Shown piece after piece: positions 11,168 through 22,716 of a stretch of 64,000 bases of DNA. The notes below the pieces were generated by a model. That model had not been told where the DNA came from. It saw nothing but the letters and a program-made list of their open reading frames with translations, and did no database searches. The translations under genes were made by a program, and so were the position numbers. This stretch comes from Avena insularis (lineage: Eukaryota > Streptophyta > Magnoliopsida > Poales > Poaceae): contig CM042689.1 of assembly GCA_023614405.1 (NCBI GenBank), forward strand, positions 332,854,305 to 332,918,304, given 5' to 3'. Within the stretch, counting starts at the first letter, position 1; each line of letters opens with the position of its first letter.

Positions 11168-12389
11168 GAGCATCTTCACTCGTTGGATAAACTCAGACAG
11201 AAATACGGACCAAATGGCAAGACGGAACTTGATTTCGTTCTGGAAACGCCGAGTTTCCCACTCGCGTTCCCATGTTAAGTTCCCGCGTTCGGCTAGATTT
11301 CAGCCGAGTTTGGCAATTCAGGCGGATTTCATTAAATATGGGCAAATATAGACGGATTACATTGAATTTAAACTAAAGTACTAGATAATAAACTAAAAAA
11401 CATTAAAAAGGCCTTCGCCGTCGCCTTCACCGATGTCGTCGCCGCTTCTACATGCCGAAGTTGCTGTAGAAGGCTGTGTAGCCAGGATCGACCCTGCCAT
11501 CATCCTCACAACCGTCGTCGTCGTCGCTCGGCGGCCGTGGCGGGTGGGAGCTCCCCTGGTCGGCGTCGCCGCACCTCCACGACTGGTAGGAGGGGTCGGC
11601 TTCGTCGTTGTCGTCGAGGACGACGAGCGCTGCGCCCTGGTAGGCGAGGACGCGGCCAGCCCAAGCGTGTTCCGATGATGTCAAGCGGGACGCGCCACCG
11701 CCTGCCGTCTCTCCAAAGGCATCCTGGACCATTCCAGGATGTCCGGCGAGGACGGCTCCATCGGCGGCTGCGGCGCCGCCTCCCGGAGGGACTCCTCCAT
11801 CGCCATCTTGACGGCAAACGCGTCCTCATCGACCGGCACCTTTCGCCCATGGTTTGCTGGAAAGGAGAACTCGGAGTTCGCCGGAGTTGGGGAGCTGTGG
11901 AAGGGAAGTGGAGGAGCGTCGGAGGTGAGTGAAATGAGCCGGTGATGATGCCTGATTATATAGGCCGAGAGGGGCGGCGAGGGCGGGAGGGGTGTAGCGG
12001 CAAGGACGGGAAAAGGAGAAACAACGGGAAGTTAGTGCCCACCGGTCCGTCGCGTGAGCCGAGGCGGCGGCGATGGCACGGCAGTTCGGCGGCGCGTGGC
12101 CGAAGCGATGGACAGTTATTATCCGGCGATCGCCACGTGGTTCCGAGGATGACGATGACTCGGCTTCCGTCGCTGACTCGGCGTGTCCACACGTCGTTTC
12201 GTTTTTTTTCGCCGATTTCGCTACGTCCGACGTCCCCAGGGCGTACTCGGAATCCTGGGAATTGTCTGGGAGTCCGGACCAAAGTTGGTCCAAATCCGGA
12301 CGAAAACAGATTCCTCGATATGCGACTAGACAGATTTTTTTAAATTCGACGTTAGGATCGGCGTGCTGGGTAGGCGAGTGGAGATGCTC
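11168..12389. mobile_element. nonautonomous PIF/Harbinger-like element 2
   Basis: The ends are GAGCATCTTCACTCG and CGAGTGGAGATGCTC (an inverted pair) with TTA at 11165-11167 and 12390-12392. It shares long stretches with element 1, only 145 bp away, including the GACTCGGCTTCCGTCGCTGA block. It has a longer interior that holds a minus-strand open frame. The two copies lie in the same orientation. Confidence 0.75.
11448..11850 (-). pseudogene. Asp-rich ORF carried by Harbinger-like element 2
   Basis: On the minus strand a frame with VDEDAFAVKMAMEESLREAA runs toward a stop near 11670. A second frame (GRVLAYQGAALVVLDDNDEA, then DDDDG, ending FYSNFGM) continues to the stop at 11448. The two parts look like one decayed reading frame with a frameshift near 11680. 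I recognise no domain. Acidic ORFs ending in an FxxxFGM-like tail recur in grass repeats, so it may be an element-borne accessory ORF; that is inference from memory of the style, not a database match. Confidence 0.4.
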
Positions 12390-12517
12390 TTAAACACCTA
12401 ATCTGAAACAAAAGCTCAAATAGAAGATTCAGCAGAAGATATCACAAGCATTTTAGCTCCTAGTACTACCTGTGTAGCAACTTCCATCCATACCCTAACA
12501 TGGACGCCTACATATAT

Positions 12518-12676
12518 TTTCTTAAACCGCAGCTTCTTGATCTCAACGAGGAGAGTTTGTTAGCTTGTGTTTTTTTAAACCGCAGCTTCTTGATCTCAAC
12601 GAGGAGAGTTTGTTAGCTTGTGTTTTTTTAAACCGCAGCTTCTTGATCTCAACGAGGAGAGTTTGTTAGCTTGTGC
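12518..12676. repeat. three tandem copies of a 53 bp unit
   Basis: The phrase AAACCGCAGCTTCTTGATCT recurs at 12524, 12577 and 12630. Copies are nearly identical, differing mainly in the poly-T spacer, which suggests recent slippage or unequal crossing-over. Confidence 0.9.
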
Positions 12677-13003
12677 ACCGTGTACCTGCACTGCACATGT
12701 CAGAATACCAGTAAAGATGTCAAAGCTGTACTTCCCCAAGCAATTAATGGTACCGAACACGTACACCCAGAAGTTCGGTGTCCACAGGGCATAGAAAAGA
12801 AAAGCTCAGAGCAGAGTAACCACGCACCGAATCGTGAAAAAAAAAACCTTACTAGTACCGCACGTAGTCACGGCCCCACGGGACATCTCTCGCTCCTTGA
12901 TTGTCTCGGGACAGACATCGCAACAAGTCAAAGCATCGCATGTTGGCGAGAACCGCATGGTCCGGGACAGGGAGTAGCCAAATTCGGGCTACATTCAATA
13001 GTA

Positions 13004-13118
13004 CTCTCTCCGTTCAAAAATATAAGATGTTTCAGCACTCAGGTTTAAAATAAATTTATGCACTGAAACAAGTTTTAATTTTTTTTTCAAAAATATAAAA
13101 CATCTTATATTTTAAAAC
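13004..13118. mobile_element. Stowaway/Mariner-like MITE remnant
   Basis: The left end TACTCTCTCCGTTCAAAAAT resembles the CTCCCTCCGTTCC terminus of grass Stowaway MITEs. An inverted ATAAGATGTTT / AAAACATCTTAT pair follows. The expected right terminus with the complementary GGAGGGAG is missing, so the copy is truncated or decayed. Confidence 0.55.
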
Positions 13119-14389
13119 CCTGATTTCGCTCTCAATTAGAATAACTCGGCGATTTGTTTATGAAGGCATGACGCGATTAGAGGCATGATATCTCCATACT
13201 CTCTGAGATCTCTCTACGTGTCTCTCCACCACTCAATTGCTTTCCATCAACTCTATACTCTACCCCTTTTTGTATGGAGATGGTCTGAGGGGGATCTGGG
13301 GGCAAGGACCATTATTTCTGGTTGAGTGTTGTTGAAGTGGCTCATCAGGTCAGAGCAACGTGGGCTCTGCGTCCTTTTTACCCGACTTTGGGGCATGTGT
13401 AATGAGATCCAATGACCATGTGCCCTCGGACTAGAGCTGTCGCTATTTCCTCTTCCTCCCTCATGGTCATGGACGGGCTTTGTCTTTACTCCAGGCCCTT
13501 TACTTTTCATTCTCCTTCTCCAACCCCTCATTATATGGATATTTACATTCTTATTACACGAATAAGAACTTCGCATAATCTGGAATTTGCAGTTTTTCAC
13601 AAATAAGATATTATCGTGCATGATTCCTATGGCCTAACACAGAACTACTGGTAACAACCCTTACACTGATTAAATAGTGACAACCATTTCATATCATACC
13701 TATTTAGATTGTTAACATCCAAAAATATAGCTTACTGTTTAGTATGTGTTTATGAGATGATAATAGGTTGTTCGGCGACCAAGATACAAAAGACTATTCA
13801 AAATTTGTGCATCAATTGTTGATACCATCCACCCGCAAATGCAAAACAAAAAAAATACTATTAATACCCGCCACTAGCATCGCTTGTGTGGATACAACAT
13901 CATCACAATAGCTTACCATGAAATTTATTTAATTATTTATTAAAGAATTATAAAATCCAAAACTTCTCGGAACAACAAACATTCAAGTTCTTATTTGGCT
14001 TCCTATTTTTAGAAACTCATCATGCTAGAAAGGAAATTTGTTCTTTATTAGCATTTTTTTATGGAACATAAACTCTTTCCTTTGTTTTACAGAAGTTAAT
14101 GAAAGGGCTGGCATATGATGCGATGTGGCTAGATGTGGCTAAATATAAACGCCTACCTATTTGATGTCCGTTTTAATAATTCGATATAATATACGAGCAC
14201 ATAAGAGCAAGAGACTAACTAGGAGTTAATTGGATAAAACTATCACAATTCGGGCTCTGACTATGAGTCAGTACCAATATTGATAATTTCGATAAGTTAG
14301 TACCAACTTTTAGGTAACAGCGTCGCGAATCGGACTAATTTATAAAATTGATAATTTCATAGCATACAAGCATAATAGAGTAAGAAGCC
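13119..14389. other. AT-rich region without recognised gene
   Basis: No open frame of convincing composition, RNA gene or repeat boundary is seen. Local A/T content is high from about 13620. The region ends at the left target duplication of the retroposon at 14390. Confidence 0.4.
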
Positions 14390-14400
14390 AACTGGACAAG

Positions 14401-15468
14401 ACTCTCCTCCCTCTCCCTCTCTACTGTAGTTGAGTGTTCTCCCTCACTTCTCTGGCCGAGCCAAAGCCCTCTCCGGCGGCGCCGGCTGAGAGCGCGGCGC
14501 AGGCCCTCTCCATAGTTTAGGTTGTTGGCTTCTCGCCGTAGGTGTCGTAGGTCTAGGTTTAGGGTTCTGTGTGTTTGCCCATGTGGCGATTGGCGAGATG
14601 CCGTCTGCATGCACGGCTGCTCGCACGACGCTTGTCGGCCCGTCTCACGGTGGTTCCGCGAACTCCAATGGTTGGGAAGCGGCTACTATCGCTGGGCGGA
14701 GGCCAACTTATAAGTGCGCCGCCCCAGATCCGGCAAACTCGAGTCGTTCTTCTCTCCGGCCGCCATGGTGGCGAGGTGGGAGAAGGTCGTCTTTGGTGGT
14801 TCATTGTTTCGAGGTGGTCCGGTGCTCGACTTGGCCGGTCCGCCACAGCCGCCTTCGCGGATCTTCTCGCCGTGCGTTCTTTGGTCGAGCTACCAATGTG
14901 GAGGTTTCCGGCCGAGGCCCCCATAAGGTCATTTTGCTTGCGATGGTTTGCTTGCTTCTTCCGTTTTTCTTCTCTGGCCGTAGTGGCGGCGAGAGTAGTA
15001 GGACGTGCGTTCGGAGTGGATCTTCTGCATCGTCAAGCCTGCAGCACCTGGATGCTGCGGTTCGTGAAGCTGCGTTCCCAGATCTTCCTCAACGCCGGCG
15101 AGATTGCGCCGTCGTTATCTGTGGCCAGGGGCCACTTCTTTGCTCGGATGAAGCCGAGCTCCTTCTTCCGCGTGTGGCGGAAGCCTGTTGTCGCCCTGCG
15201 TGAGTGCTCCATAGTCTGCATCGTCCCAAGTGGCAAGTTCCCCGGCGACGATGTGGGCTCCAGGGCGTCGACGATGATCGGATGCGGTGGAGAAGGGCAA
15301 GGACCTGATTGCTTTTTCTTCTATCCTTTTAGGGTCCTTTCTGCTTATGTGTTGTCCTTATCTTTTTTTCACCCGTTGTTTTCGGGTGTCTCTGTAATTG
15401 TACCCACCGACGGTTTTAATTAAGCAGCTTCTGGGGCTTTCTGGCCCTTTACCGTTCAAAAAAAAAAA
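14401..15468 (+). mobile_element. poly(A)-tailed retroposon (nonautonomous LINE-like)
   Basis: The insertion ends in a run of about 13 A and is flanked by AACTGGACAAG at 14390-14400 and at about 15469-15479. A direct repeat plus poly(A) is the hallmark of LINE-machinery retroposition. The body is GC-rich and opens 284 codons, but the translation is Arg/Leu/Trp-rich with no domain, so I do not call a gene. Its tail (TTTTAATTAAGC, then GGCCCTTTACCGTTC) resembles the tail of the larger insertion ending at 51945. It ends about 290 bp upstream of the mannanase start codon. Confidence 0.75.
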
Positions 15469-15479
15469 AACTGGACAAG

Positions 15480-15759
15480 TTTCCCAAGGAAGAAATCACA
15501 ATTGCGACTTTTGTAAGGTCCTACTAGCAAAGTACTAGTACATCATTAGCATTCAACTCCATCATTTCCTCGCAGAATAACTGTTTACCTCGGCAACCAC
15601 CGACGCAGCCAGTACTACTGTACAGTCCCCTCCCGTAGCTTTAATTCACACTTCACGGCCCACTCCACTCCCATCTTCTAGAAGTAGAGCTCCATTCCCC
15701 CCAGATGGCGTTCCTCTAGTAGCAACCCAGAGCTCTCCAGGAACACCCCGCCGGCGACA
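15480..15759 (+). promoter_or_regulatory. 5' flank and leader of the mannanase gene with a 4-codon uORF
   Basis: No convincing TATA box is visible. An upstream ATG at 15705 opens a tiny frame (Met-Ala-Phe-Leu, stop at 15719) 40 bp before the main ATG. If the transcript starts above 15705, this uORF could reduce translation of the main frame. The leader is bounded upstream by the retroposon ending at about 15468, so distal promoter elements may have been displaced. Confidence 0.4.
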
Positions 15760-17430
15760 ATGGCGGCATGCAACAGCATGTTCGTGTACAACATCCTGGG
15801 GCTGGCCTCCCTCGGGGCAGTGTTCTACTTCTCCCTCCTCGGCGAAGTGGACCTCCGCTTCCCGGGCCTCATCCCGTCCTCCGGCAGCTCCTCCCAGCCC
15901 CAGCCCCACGACGCGTCCCTCCCCTTCGTGGAGCGGCGCGGCGTTCAGCTGTTCCTGGAGGGCCGGCCATTCTACATCAACGGGTGGAACTCGTACTGGC
16001 TGATGGACCAGTCCGTGGAGCCGTCGAGCCGCCACCGCGTGACCCGCATGTTCCGCTCCGCCGTCGGGATGGGTCTGACGGTGTGCCGCACCTGGGCCTT
16101 CAACGACGGCGACTACAACGCGCTGCAGGTGACCCCGGGGCACTTCGACGAGCGCGTGTTCGAGGCTCTGGACCGGGTGGTGGTGGAGGCCCGGCAGCAC
16201 GGGGTGCGCCTCATCCTGAGCCTGGCCAACAACCTGGAGGCGTTCGGCGGGAAGACGCAGTACGTGAAGTGGGCGTGGGACGAAGGCGTCGGCCTCACCT
16301 CCTCCAACGACTCCTTCTTCTTCGACCCCGCCATCCGCGACTACTTCAAAGTCTACCTCAAGGTAAAATTGGTTGGTTGCAGTTGCAGGCACTCATCGAG
16401 GGAACCCAGAGCTAGACGAAACGAATCTGTTACTAGAAAAAAGTGTCGGTGGCAATTTGACAGTAGTTAAAGTTGCGTTAATTGTTTTCCCTTTCGGGTG
16501 CAGGCAGTGCTCACAAGGACGAACCACTTGACGGGGGTGCAGTACAGGGACGACCCTACCATCTTGGCGTGGGAGCTGATGAACGAGCCCAGATGCATCA
16601 CAGATCCGTCTGGTAACACTCTGCAGGTGAGTCCAATTGTTTGCCTGGTTATGGTTTGGTGGATTATACATACAAATGCTCTGAACTGAAGTTGTGATTT
16701 GGGGGCAGCGTTGGATCGAGGAGATGGCGGCGTACGTGAAGTCGATCGACAGGAGGCACCTGCTGACCGTCGGCACGGAGGGGTTCTACGGCCCGACGAG
16801 CGCTCCCGACAAGCTGAGCGTCAACCCGGGACACTGGTTCAACAACTACGGCCTGGACTTCATCCGCAACTCCAAGATCTCCGACATCGACTTCGCCTCC
16901 GTCCATCTCTACCCCGACAACTGGTACTTAACCATCACCCGCCCATTTCCCCTCTCTCTCAACTCTCAAGTGTCAAGCAGAAGCGCTCTGGATCAATAAC
17001 AGATTGCTGAAACACCAATCGAAATTGCAGGCTGCACAGCGCCAATCTGGCAGAGAAGCTCAAGTTCGTGACGCAGTGGGTGCGCTCCCACTTCGAGGAC
17101 GGGGACAAGGAGCTGCAGAAGCCGGTCCTGCTGGCGGAGTTCGGGCTGTCGCACCTGGTCAAGGGCTTCGACCAGTCCCACCGCGACGCCTTCTACAAGG
17201 CGGTGTACGACATCGCGCAGGAGTCGGCGAAGCAGGGCCGCGCCGGGGCCGGCGCCATGGTGTGGCAGCTCGCCGCCGAGGGCATGGAGGAGTACATGGA
17301 CGCCTTCGCCATCGTGCCCAGCGAGAGGCCGTCGATGCAGAGGCTGCTCAGGGAGCAGTCGTGCCGGCTGGCCGCGCTGAGGTACGGGGAGGCGGAGGCC
17401 AGGAGGACGCTCAGGACGGTGTGCGCCTGA
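15760..17430 (+). CDS. MAN: mannan endo-1,4-beta-mannosidase (GH5), four exons
   Basis: The enzyme hydrolyses internal beta-1,4 bonds in cell-wall mannans and galactomannans. Exons are 15760-16362, 16504-16626, 16709-16923 and 17031-17430, joined by three GT-AG introns of 141, 82 and 107 bp. They give 446 residues, a usual length for plant mannanases. Residues 8-27 form an N-terminal signal anchor ([20 protein letters not shown]), implying entry to the secretory pathway. GH5 landmarks are [11 protein letters not shown], the acid/base Glu229 in WELMNEP and the nucleophile Glu350 in LLAEFG. No stop or frameshift is present. The start is the first ATG in frame before the anchor; a short uORF precedes it. 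Codons are strongly GC-ending, as in many grass genes. The particular MAN paralogue cannot be assigned by eye. Confidence 0.95.
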
Positions 17431-17864
17431 ACGGAATCTCTCTGACGCAGGTTGTGTGTGTGTGTGCGCTCCGAATGGAATCGGCACGAAACGGATCGAA
17501 GAGAGATCCGTCGTCTCGTGCATGTGCCGGCCCGTGACACGAATCGGCGCCGACGTCGGCAGATCTGCCTACCGAACCAACCGCTGTTTCCGTAGTAATT
17601 TTTTTTGCTGTGCTGTACTTTGTATGTGTGCCCTTGACCTTTGATATTGAAGTCATTGTCGAGTGGCAGAAGAGGCAAATTATATATAGTCCTCGAATAG
17701 TGTTTTTTTCCTGCACCAAGAGATATTTATGTGTCTGTATAAGCGTAAGAAAAGAAAGGGGGGCATGTTCTGCGTGGAAATGGAACACCTTCAGATCTTT
17801 CGCCATTGTCATTGTGCATCTGCATCTGCTTTGTATTGGCCAGTCAGGATGTGTGGAGAATGTA
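17431..17864 (+). other. 3' flank of the mannanase gene
   Basis: This probably contains the 3' UTR, with GT-rich sequence near 17450 and T-rich sequence near 17600. No canonical AATAAA is seen. The stretch ends at the LTR of chromovirus E, 434 bp after the stop codon. Confidence 0.4.
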
Positions 17865-18137
17865 TGTAACGATCCACCAGCGACGACACACCAAATAGCG
17901 AGAGATCCTCACGATACCGGCGATACAAGGAATTGGAGTTTTCCCAGAGAGAGGAAGAACCAACCGATAGAGAAAGTTGTGTTTTACACGCTAATTATCT
18001 TCGATAGCGAGCCATTACACTTTTCCGCAACATATGGTGAAGCCTCTGTCTGGCCGGTGTCACCCAACCAACTCATAGCTGGGCTCAATCGATATTGGGC
18101 TTTAGCTGGGTCACTTGTTAGGCGGTGATCGTGACAT
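17865..18137 (-). repeat. 3' LTR of element E (273 bp)
   Basis: In the element's own direction it reads TGTCACGATCACC to GTGGATCGTTACA, a TG...CA unit. The purine tract abuts its inner edge. The matching 5' LTR was not found in the window. Confidence 0.72.
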
Positions 18138-18153
18138 TCCCCTCTCCTTGAGA
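18138..18153 (-). other. polypurine tract of element E
   Basis: On the minus strand CTCAAGGAGAGGGGAA lies directly before the LTR start TGTCACG. This is the expected plus-strand primer of an LTR retrotransposon. Confidence 0.75.
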
Positions 18154-18295
18154 TTCGGCTTGACCCTAAGCCGGAGCATGGGGAAATTCTTACATCAATT
18201 GACGGTTGTTCTCCCAGGTTAGCCACGAATTCGATAATCCAGTCCACTGAATCTACATAAGAATAATCGTATTGTGTCATGTAATAATATGCTTG

Positions 18296-19272
18296 TTATA
18301 CCCGCAATGGAATCGGAGTAGCATCCATGGTATCACATTGAGAAGGAAGATCTTGATGAGCAATGGTGTTGACTGGAACTGCCTTCTTCAACAACGAAAC
18401 TTGAATCACTGGGTGTATATGACTGTTCGTTGGTAATTGTAACTTGTAAGCCACAACACCTACTCGTTGAAGAATAACATATGGTCCAAAAAACCTGTAG
18501 CTCAACTTCTGATTAGTGCGGCAAGCTACGTACATATGTACATATGGCTGCAATTTGAGATAAACCTGACCACCAGCCTTAAATTTTCTTTCAACCCTCT
18601 TCTTATCTGCCTGACTTTTTATCCTCTGTTTTGCCCGCAATAGTTTCTGTTGTATAAGTATCTGCCTTCCATCTCTATCTTTCAACCATGTTGCCAAATC
18701 AGGAAAAATATCATAAGGTGTATCTTGAATGTCAAAATGTTCTTGTTTATGTCCATACAACACCTCAAATGGAGACTTGTTCAGGGCTGAATGAAAGGTG
18801 GTATTATACCAAAACTCAACTAAGGACAACCATTTGGGACACTTAGTTGGACAAGCTTGTGTCATGCACCTCAAATAAGTTTCCATGCATTGATTCAACC
18901 ATTTCTATTTGGCCCTCAGACTGTGGATGGTAACTTAAACTCATGTTTAATGTTGTATAATTGTTGCCAAAATGCACTAGTGAACACTTCATCTCTATCT
19001 GAATCAAGACTGAAGGTAACCCATGTAGCTTGTAAAAATTGTCCACATATATACGAGCTATAGATGATGCAATATATGGATGGGACTAGGGAATGAAATG
19101 TCCATATTTGGTGAACTTATCAATGATCACCAAATTTTTGTGTCATAGATACCTTCAACAAAATCCAAACTGGTAATTTCCCACGCCTTGATTGGAGTTT
19201 GTAAGGGGTGCAATATGCCCGGAGTGCCTACATGTCCTAACTTGGCTTGTTGACAAACTCCACAATGTGCTA
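18296..19272 (-). pseudogene. element E integrase core and C-terminal (chromodomain-like) region
   Basis: Minus-strand frames give the integrase region after the zinc finger: CGVCQQAKLGHVGTPG and ITSLDFVEGI near 19130-19270, then EFWYNTTFHSALNKSPFEVL at 18700-18830. A tail with SYRFFGPYVILQRVG and HIHPVIQVSLLKKAVP precedes a probable chromodomain. Several frame changes separate these pieces. The 5' continuation of the same domain is displaced beyond the solo LTR at 19273-20829. Confidence 0.78.
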
Positions 19273-20829
19273 TGATACGTCGTAAACGTATCTATAATTT
19301 TTTATGCTCCATGCTTGTTTTTGTACCAATTATCTTATGTTTTGTCTATACTTTGAGATATTTTATATATTTTCTGGAACTAACCTATTAACAAGATGTC
19401 ACAGTGTCAGTTCCTATTTTCTGCTGTTTTTGGTTTCAGAAAAGCTAGTAAAGAAATATTCTCGGAATTGGACGAAACAAAAGCCGAAGTCAATATTTTA
19501 CCGTAACAAAGACGGAGTTAACATGGGGACAAAGAGGCGCCACAGGGCGGCCAGACCACCCCATGGCACGGCCAAGGGTGGGCCCGCGCTAGGGCATGGT
19601 GTGCCCCCCTGGTCCTCAACCGACCTTGCCCCATCGCCTATATAAACACCCCGAGGAGAAAACCCTAAGGACCCAATCAAAAATCCACGAAAAAGTCCAT
19701 AGCCGCCGCCACCATCGTCCCTAGATCGGGAGGGATCTAAATCTCTTCCCGGCACCCTGCCAGAGAGGGGGGATCACCCTGGAGGCCTTCATCACCATGC
19801 CAGCCTCCGAAGTGATGCGTGAGTAGTTCATCCTTGGACTATGGGTCCATAGCAGTAGCTAGATGGCCGTTTCTCCTCTTTGTGCTATCATGTTTAGATC
19901 TTGTGAGCTGCCTATCATGATCAAGATCATCTATTTGTAATCCTACATGTTGTGTTTGTTGAGATCCGATGGATATTGAGTACTATATCAAGATTTATTA
20001 TTGATTCTATCATGTCTATGTTATTTGTGATCTTGTATGCTCTCCATTGCTAGTAGCTACTCTGGACAAGTATTTGCTTGTGACTCCAAGAGGGAGTATT
20101 TATGCTGGATAGTAGGTTCATGCCTCTAGTAATTTGGGGGAGTGACAGAAACCTCTAAGGTTGTAGATGTGTTGTTGCTACTAGGGAGAAAACAACAATC
20201 CTTTGTCCAAGGGCAATTGTATTGTTTACTTTAGAAACTTTGTTTAATGAAATTATGTGTTGCTTGCAACTTAATACTGGAAGGGGTTTGGATGATAACC
20301 TGAAGGTGAATTATTAGTCATAGATGCAGTTGGATTATGGTATATTATTATGTTGTAATGCCCAAACGAATCTCATAGAAATCATCATCACATGTACATG
20401 TATTGTTATGCATTCTCAATCTGTCAATTGCCCAACTGTAATTTGTTCACCCAACATGCTATTTATCTTATGGATAAACACCTCTGGTGAACTGTGGACC
20501 CCGGTCCATTCCTTCCCACTGATATTCAATCTACTGCCTACTATTTACTTTCAGCCATTACTACAAGAAATTACTTTTTTCCACACTATACGTTTAATCC
20601 CTTGTTTTCAGCAAATCGATGAGCTTGACAACCTCACTGTAAGTTGGGAAAAAGTATTGTGGTTGTGTTGTGAAGGTTCCACGTTGCTAGCAACACCTTG
20701 GGAGCCGTTTCCTTTATCCTACTGGTTCGATAACCTTGGTTTCACAATTGAGAGAAAACTTGCTGATGTGCTCATCACACCTTGCTCTTGGGGTTTCCCA
20801 ATAGGCTCTACAGTAACCGAGCCGCATCA
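19273..20829 (+). mobile_element. solo LTR (element D) inside the integrase of element E
   Basis: The unit starts TGATACGTCGTAAACG, ends GCCGCATCA and is flanked by TGCTA on both sides (19268-19272, 20830-20834). There is no internal domain. A complete LTR with a 5 bp target duplication and nothing else is the product of LTR-LTR recombination. The first few hundred bases resemble the LTRs of element B; the rest differs. A promoter-like CCTATATAAACACC is present near 19638. Confidence 0.85.
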
Positions 20830-20834
20830 TGCTA

Positions 20835-21020
20835 CATAATTGTTACATTTATTTTGAGACTAGGGCAAGAAAATAGTGATTTGATTTTATGATAGGTAGC
20901 TCTGAATCCACTATGACCCCCAATACCACTATCACATAAATCCAAAAGAATAGCATGTTTAGCCTCAGTATGACTACCTAACAAAATCTTGCCATGATGT
21001 TTAATGATACCATCATGCAA
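20835..21020 (-). pseudogene. element E integrase zinc-finger region
   Basis: The minus-strand frame contains GGHSGFRATYHKIKSLF, the conserved segment at the N-terminal zinc-binding part of Ty3/Gypsy integrases. Reading is broken at the boundary of the solo LTR and resumes at 19272. Confidence 0.75.
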
Positions 21021-21321
21021 GGGATATCGTTATGCATCTGGCCTAACAATGCTCAGTTATGTTAGCAATTGTTTTACTTGTGGGTCAGACAAGTAACTTA
21101 CAGTTAATATATCTAACCATCTAGGTTTGATGACGGATAAAGCTTCAATTCATCATGAACTTGTACCTTGGAGAAGGTATCAATTGTTGTATTAGTAATA
21201 CCTAACTTGTAGATATTGTAACCCCAATAACTTGAAAAATAATTTCTGTTGAATTGAATTGGTGAGTAACTGAGACTCCAAATGAATCAAGATTTTATGA
21301 TCTATGAAAATAGTGAACTAC

Positions 21322-22320
21322 CTATGTTGTAAGTACTACTTCCATTTCCATAATTACTGTCAAACACTCTTTCTCATAAGTTGACAATGATTGGGACCTA
21401 GGACATAGTTCTTTGCTTAGATAAATAATTGGGTGTCCCTTTTGAGATAACACTTCTCCAATCCCTACACTAGAAGCCTTTGTATGAATACCAAATGCAT
21501 GCTGAAAATCTGGCAGTGCCAGCACTTGAGCATTAGCCAAAGCTGCTTTGAGAGCCAAAAAATGCTTTCTCGGTACCAGTTATCCAAACAAAATGAACAT
21601 TTTTATTCAACAATTCAGTGAGTGGGTTACCGATAGAACCATATTGTGAAATAAACTTACGGTAGTACCTAGCTAATCCCAAAAAAGTCTCTCGCATGCT
21701 TAATAGTAACAAGGACATGCCAAGAATCAATTGCCTTAATCTTGGCAGTATTAATGGCCACACCTTAAGCACTAATCATGTGTCCTAAGTATTCTAATTT
21801 AATTGGGCAAAGAAGCACTTGGATTTCTTGATAAAAATCGATGTTATGATAAAACCCTGGACACTTGTCGAATCAATGCTTGGTGTTGAGATAGTGTAGT
21901 AGTATATAAAAGGATATCATCCATAAAAATGAGAACACATTTTCTTAGAAGATGTGCAAAGATCACATTCATTGTTGAATGAAAGGTTGCTGATGCATTA
22001 GTGAGGAAAAATGGGATAACTTTGAATTTCCAGTGTCCATGATGAGTTTTGAATTTATTTTTAAATTCTTAATCTTTTGCTAATCTAATCTGGTGATATC
22101 CACGTCTTATTAGATCTAGTTTAGGAAATACTTGGCACCAGCCAGCTCATCTATCACGAGAAGAGGACATTTATTATTCACTATTAAGGTATTTAAATAC
22201 TTGTAACCCACACATTCTCTAGCATCCATCTTTCTTCTTAACTAGAATGAATCGAGGGAATAAGGGCTATTGCTAGGTTGGATGACTCGTCTTTTAAGAA
22301 TATCAGTGATTTGTTTCTCT
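21322..22320 (-). pseudogene. element E reverse transcriptase and RNase H
   Basis: The minus strand shows the RT catalytic FMDD motif with following residues DILLY near 21910-21935. The connection segment (FLGLARYYRKFISQYGSIG) lies near 21640-21680, and an RNase H region with GEVLSQKGHPIIYLSKEL near 21400-21480. Multiple stops and frameshifts lie between them. The upstream RT fingers are barely recognisable. Confidence 0.75.
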
Positions 22321-22716
22321 AATTCATCCTTCTAAGTAGGAGCATTTCTATAAGGCTTTTTATGTACAAGAACAACTCCAGGTATCAGAGGTACGTTATG
22401 ATCAAACTATCTTTGTGGTGGCCGACCTACTGGTTCTTGAAACACCTTGTCATGTTGTCGAATCACTTGCTGAATAGTTACTCGTATAGAAGTTGTGATA
22501 GGAGAATCTTGCTCCCTGGCTTGTAGTGTCAACAACTATGCTAATGCTTCTTGTTTAATTAACTGATGCATCTCAATGAGCATTGTTACCAGTGCATATT
22601 GTTAGGCAATGAGCATTGTTGGAGTTGATTCATTGCAGTGTAATACACACTTGCCATCATGCATAAATCTCAATTTCTTGCGTTTCCAATCAACATACAT
22701 CTTGCCTCCATTGCAA

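Noticed and set aside
10573..12293. Minus-strand frames rich in Ser and Arg shared by the two Harbinger-like elements (for example 10573-10971 and 11826-12293)
   Set aside because: Similarity reflects shared noncoding element ends; composition is biased and the frames are not kept between the copies. Only the Asp-rich frame at 11448 was retained as a candidate.
12518..12676. CRISPR-like regular repeats
   Set aside because: The copies are directly tandem without unique spacers, and the genome is plant nuclear.
14569..15423. Open frame of 284 codons in GC-rich sequence
   Set aside because: The translation is Arg/Leu/Phe/Trp-rich without any domain, other frames on the same strand are equally open, and it lies inside a poly(A)-tailed retroposon. 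GC-rich DNA produces such frames by chance.
15646..16415. Long open frames on both strands across mannanase exon 1
   Set aside because: They are shadows produced by the GC-ending codons of the gene; only one frame has GH5 motifs and matches the later exons.
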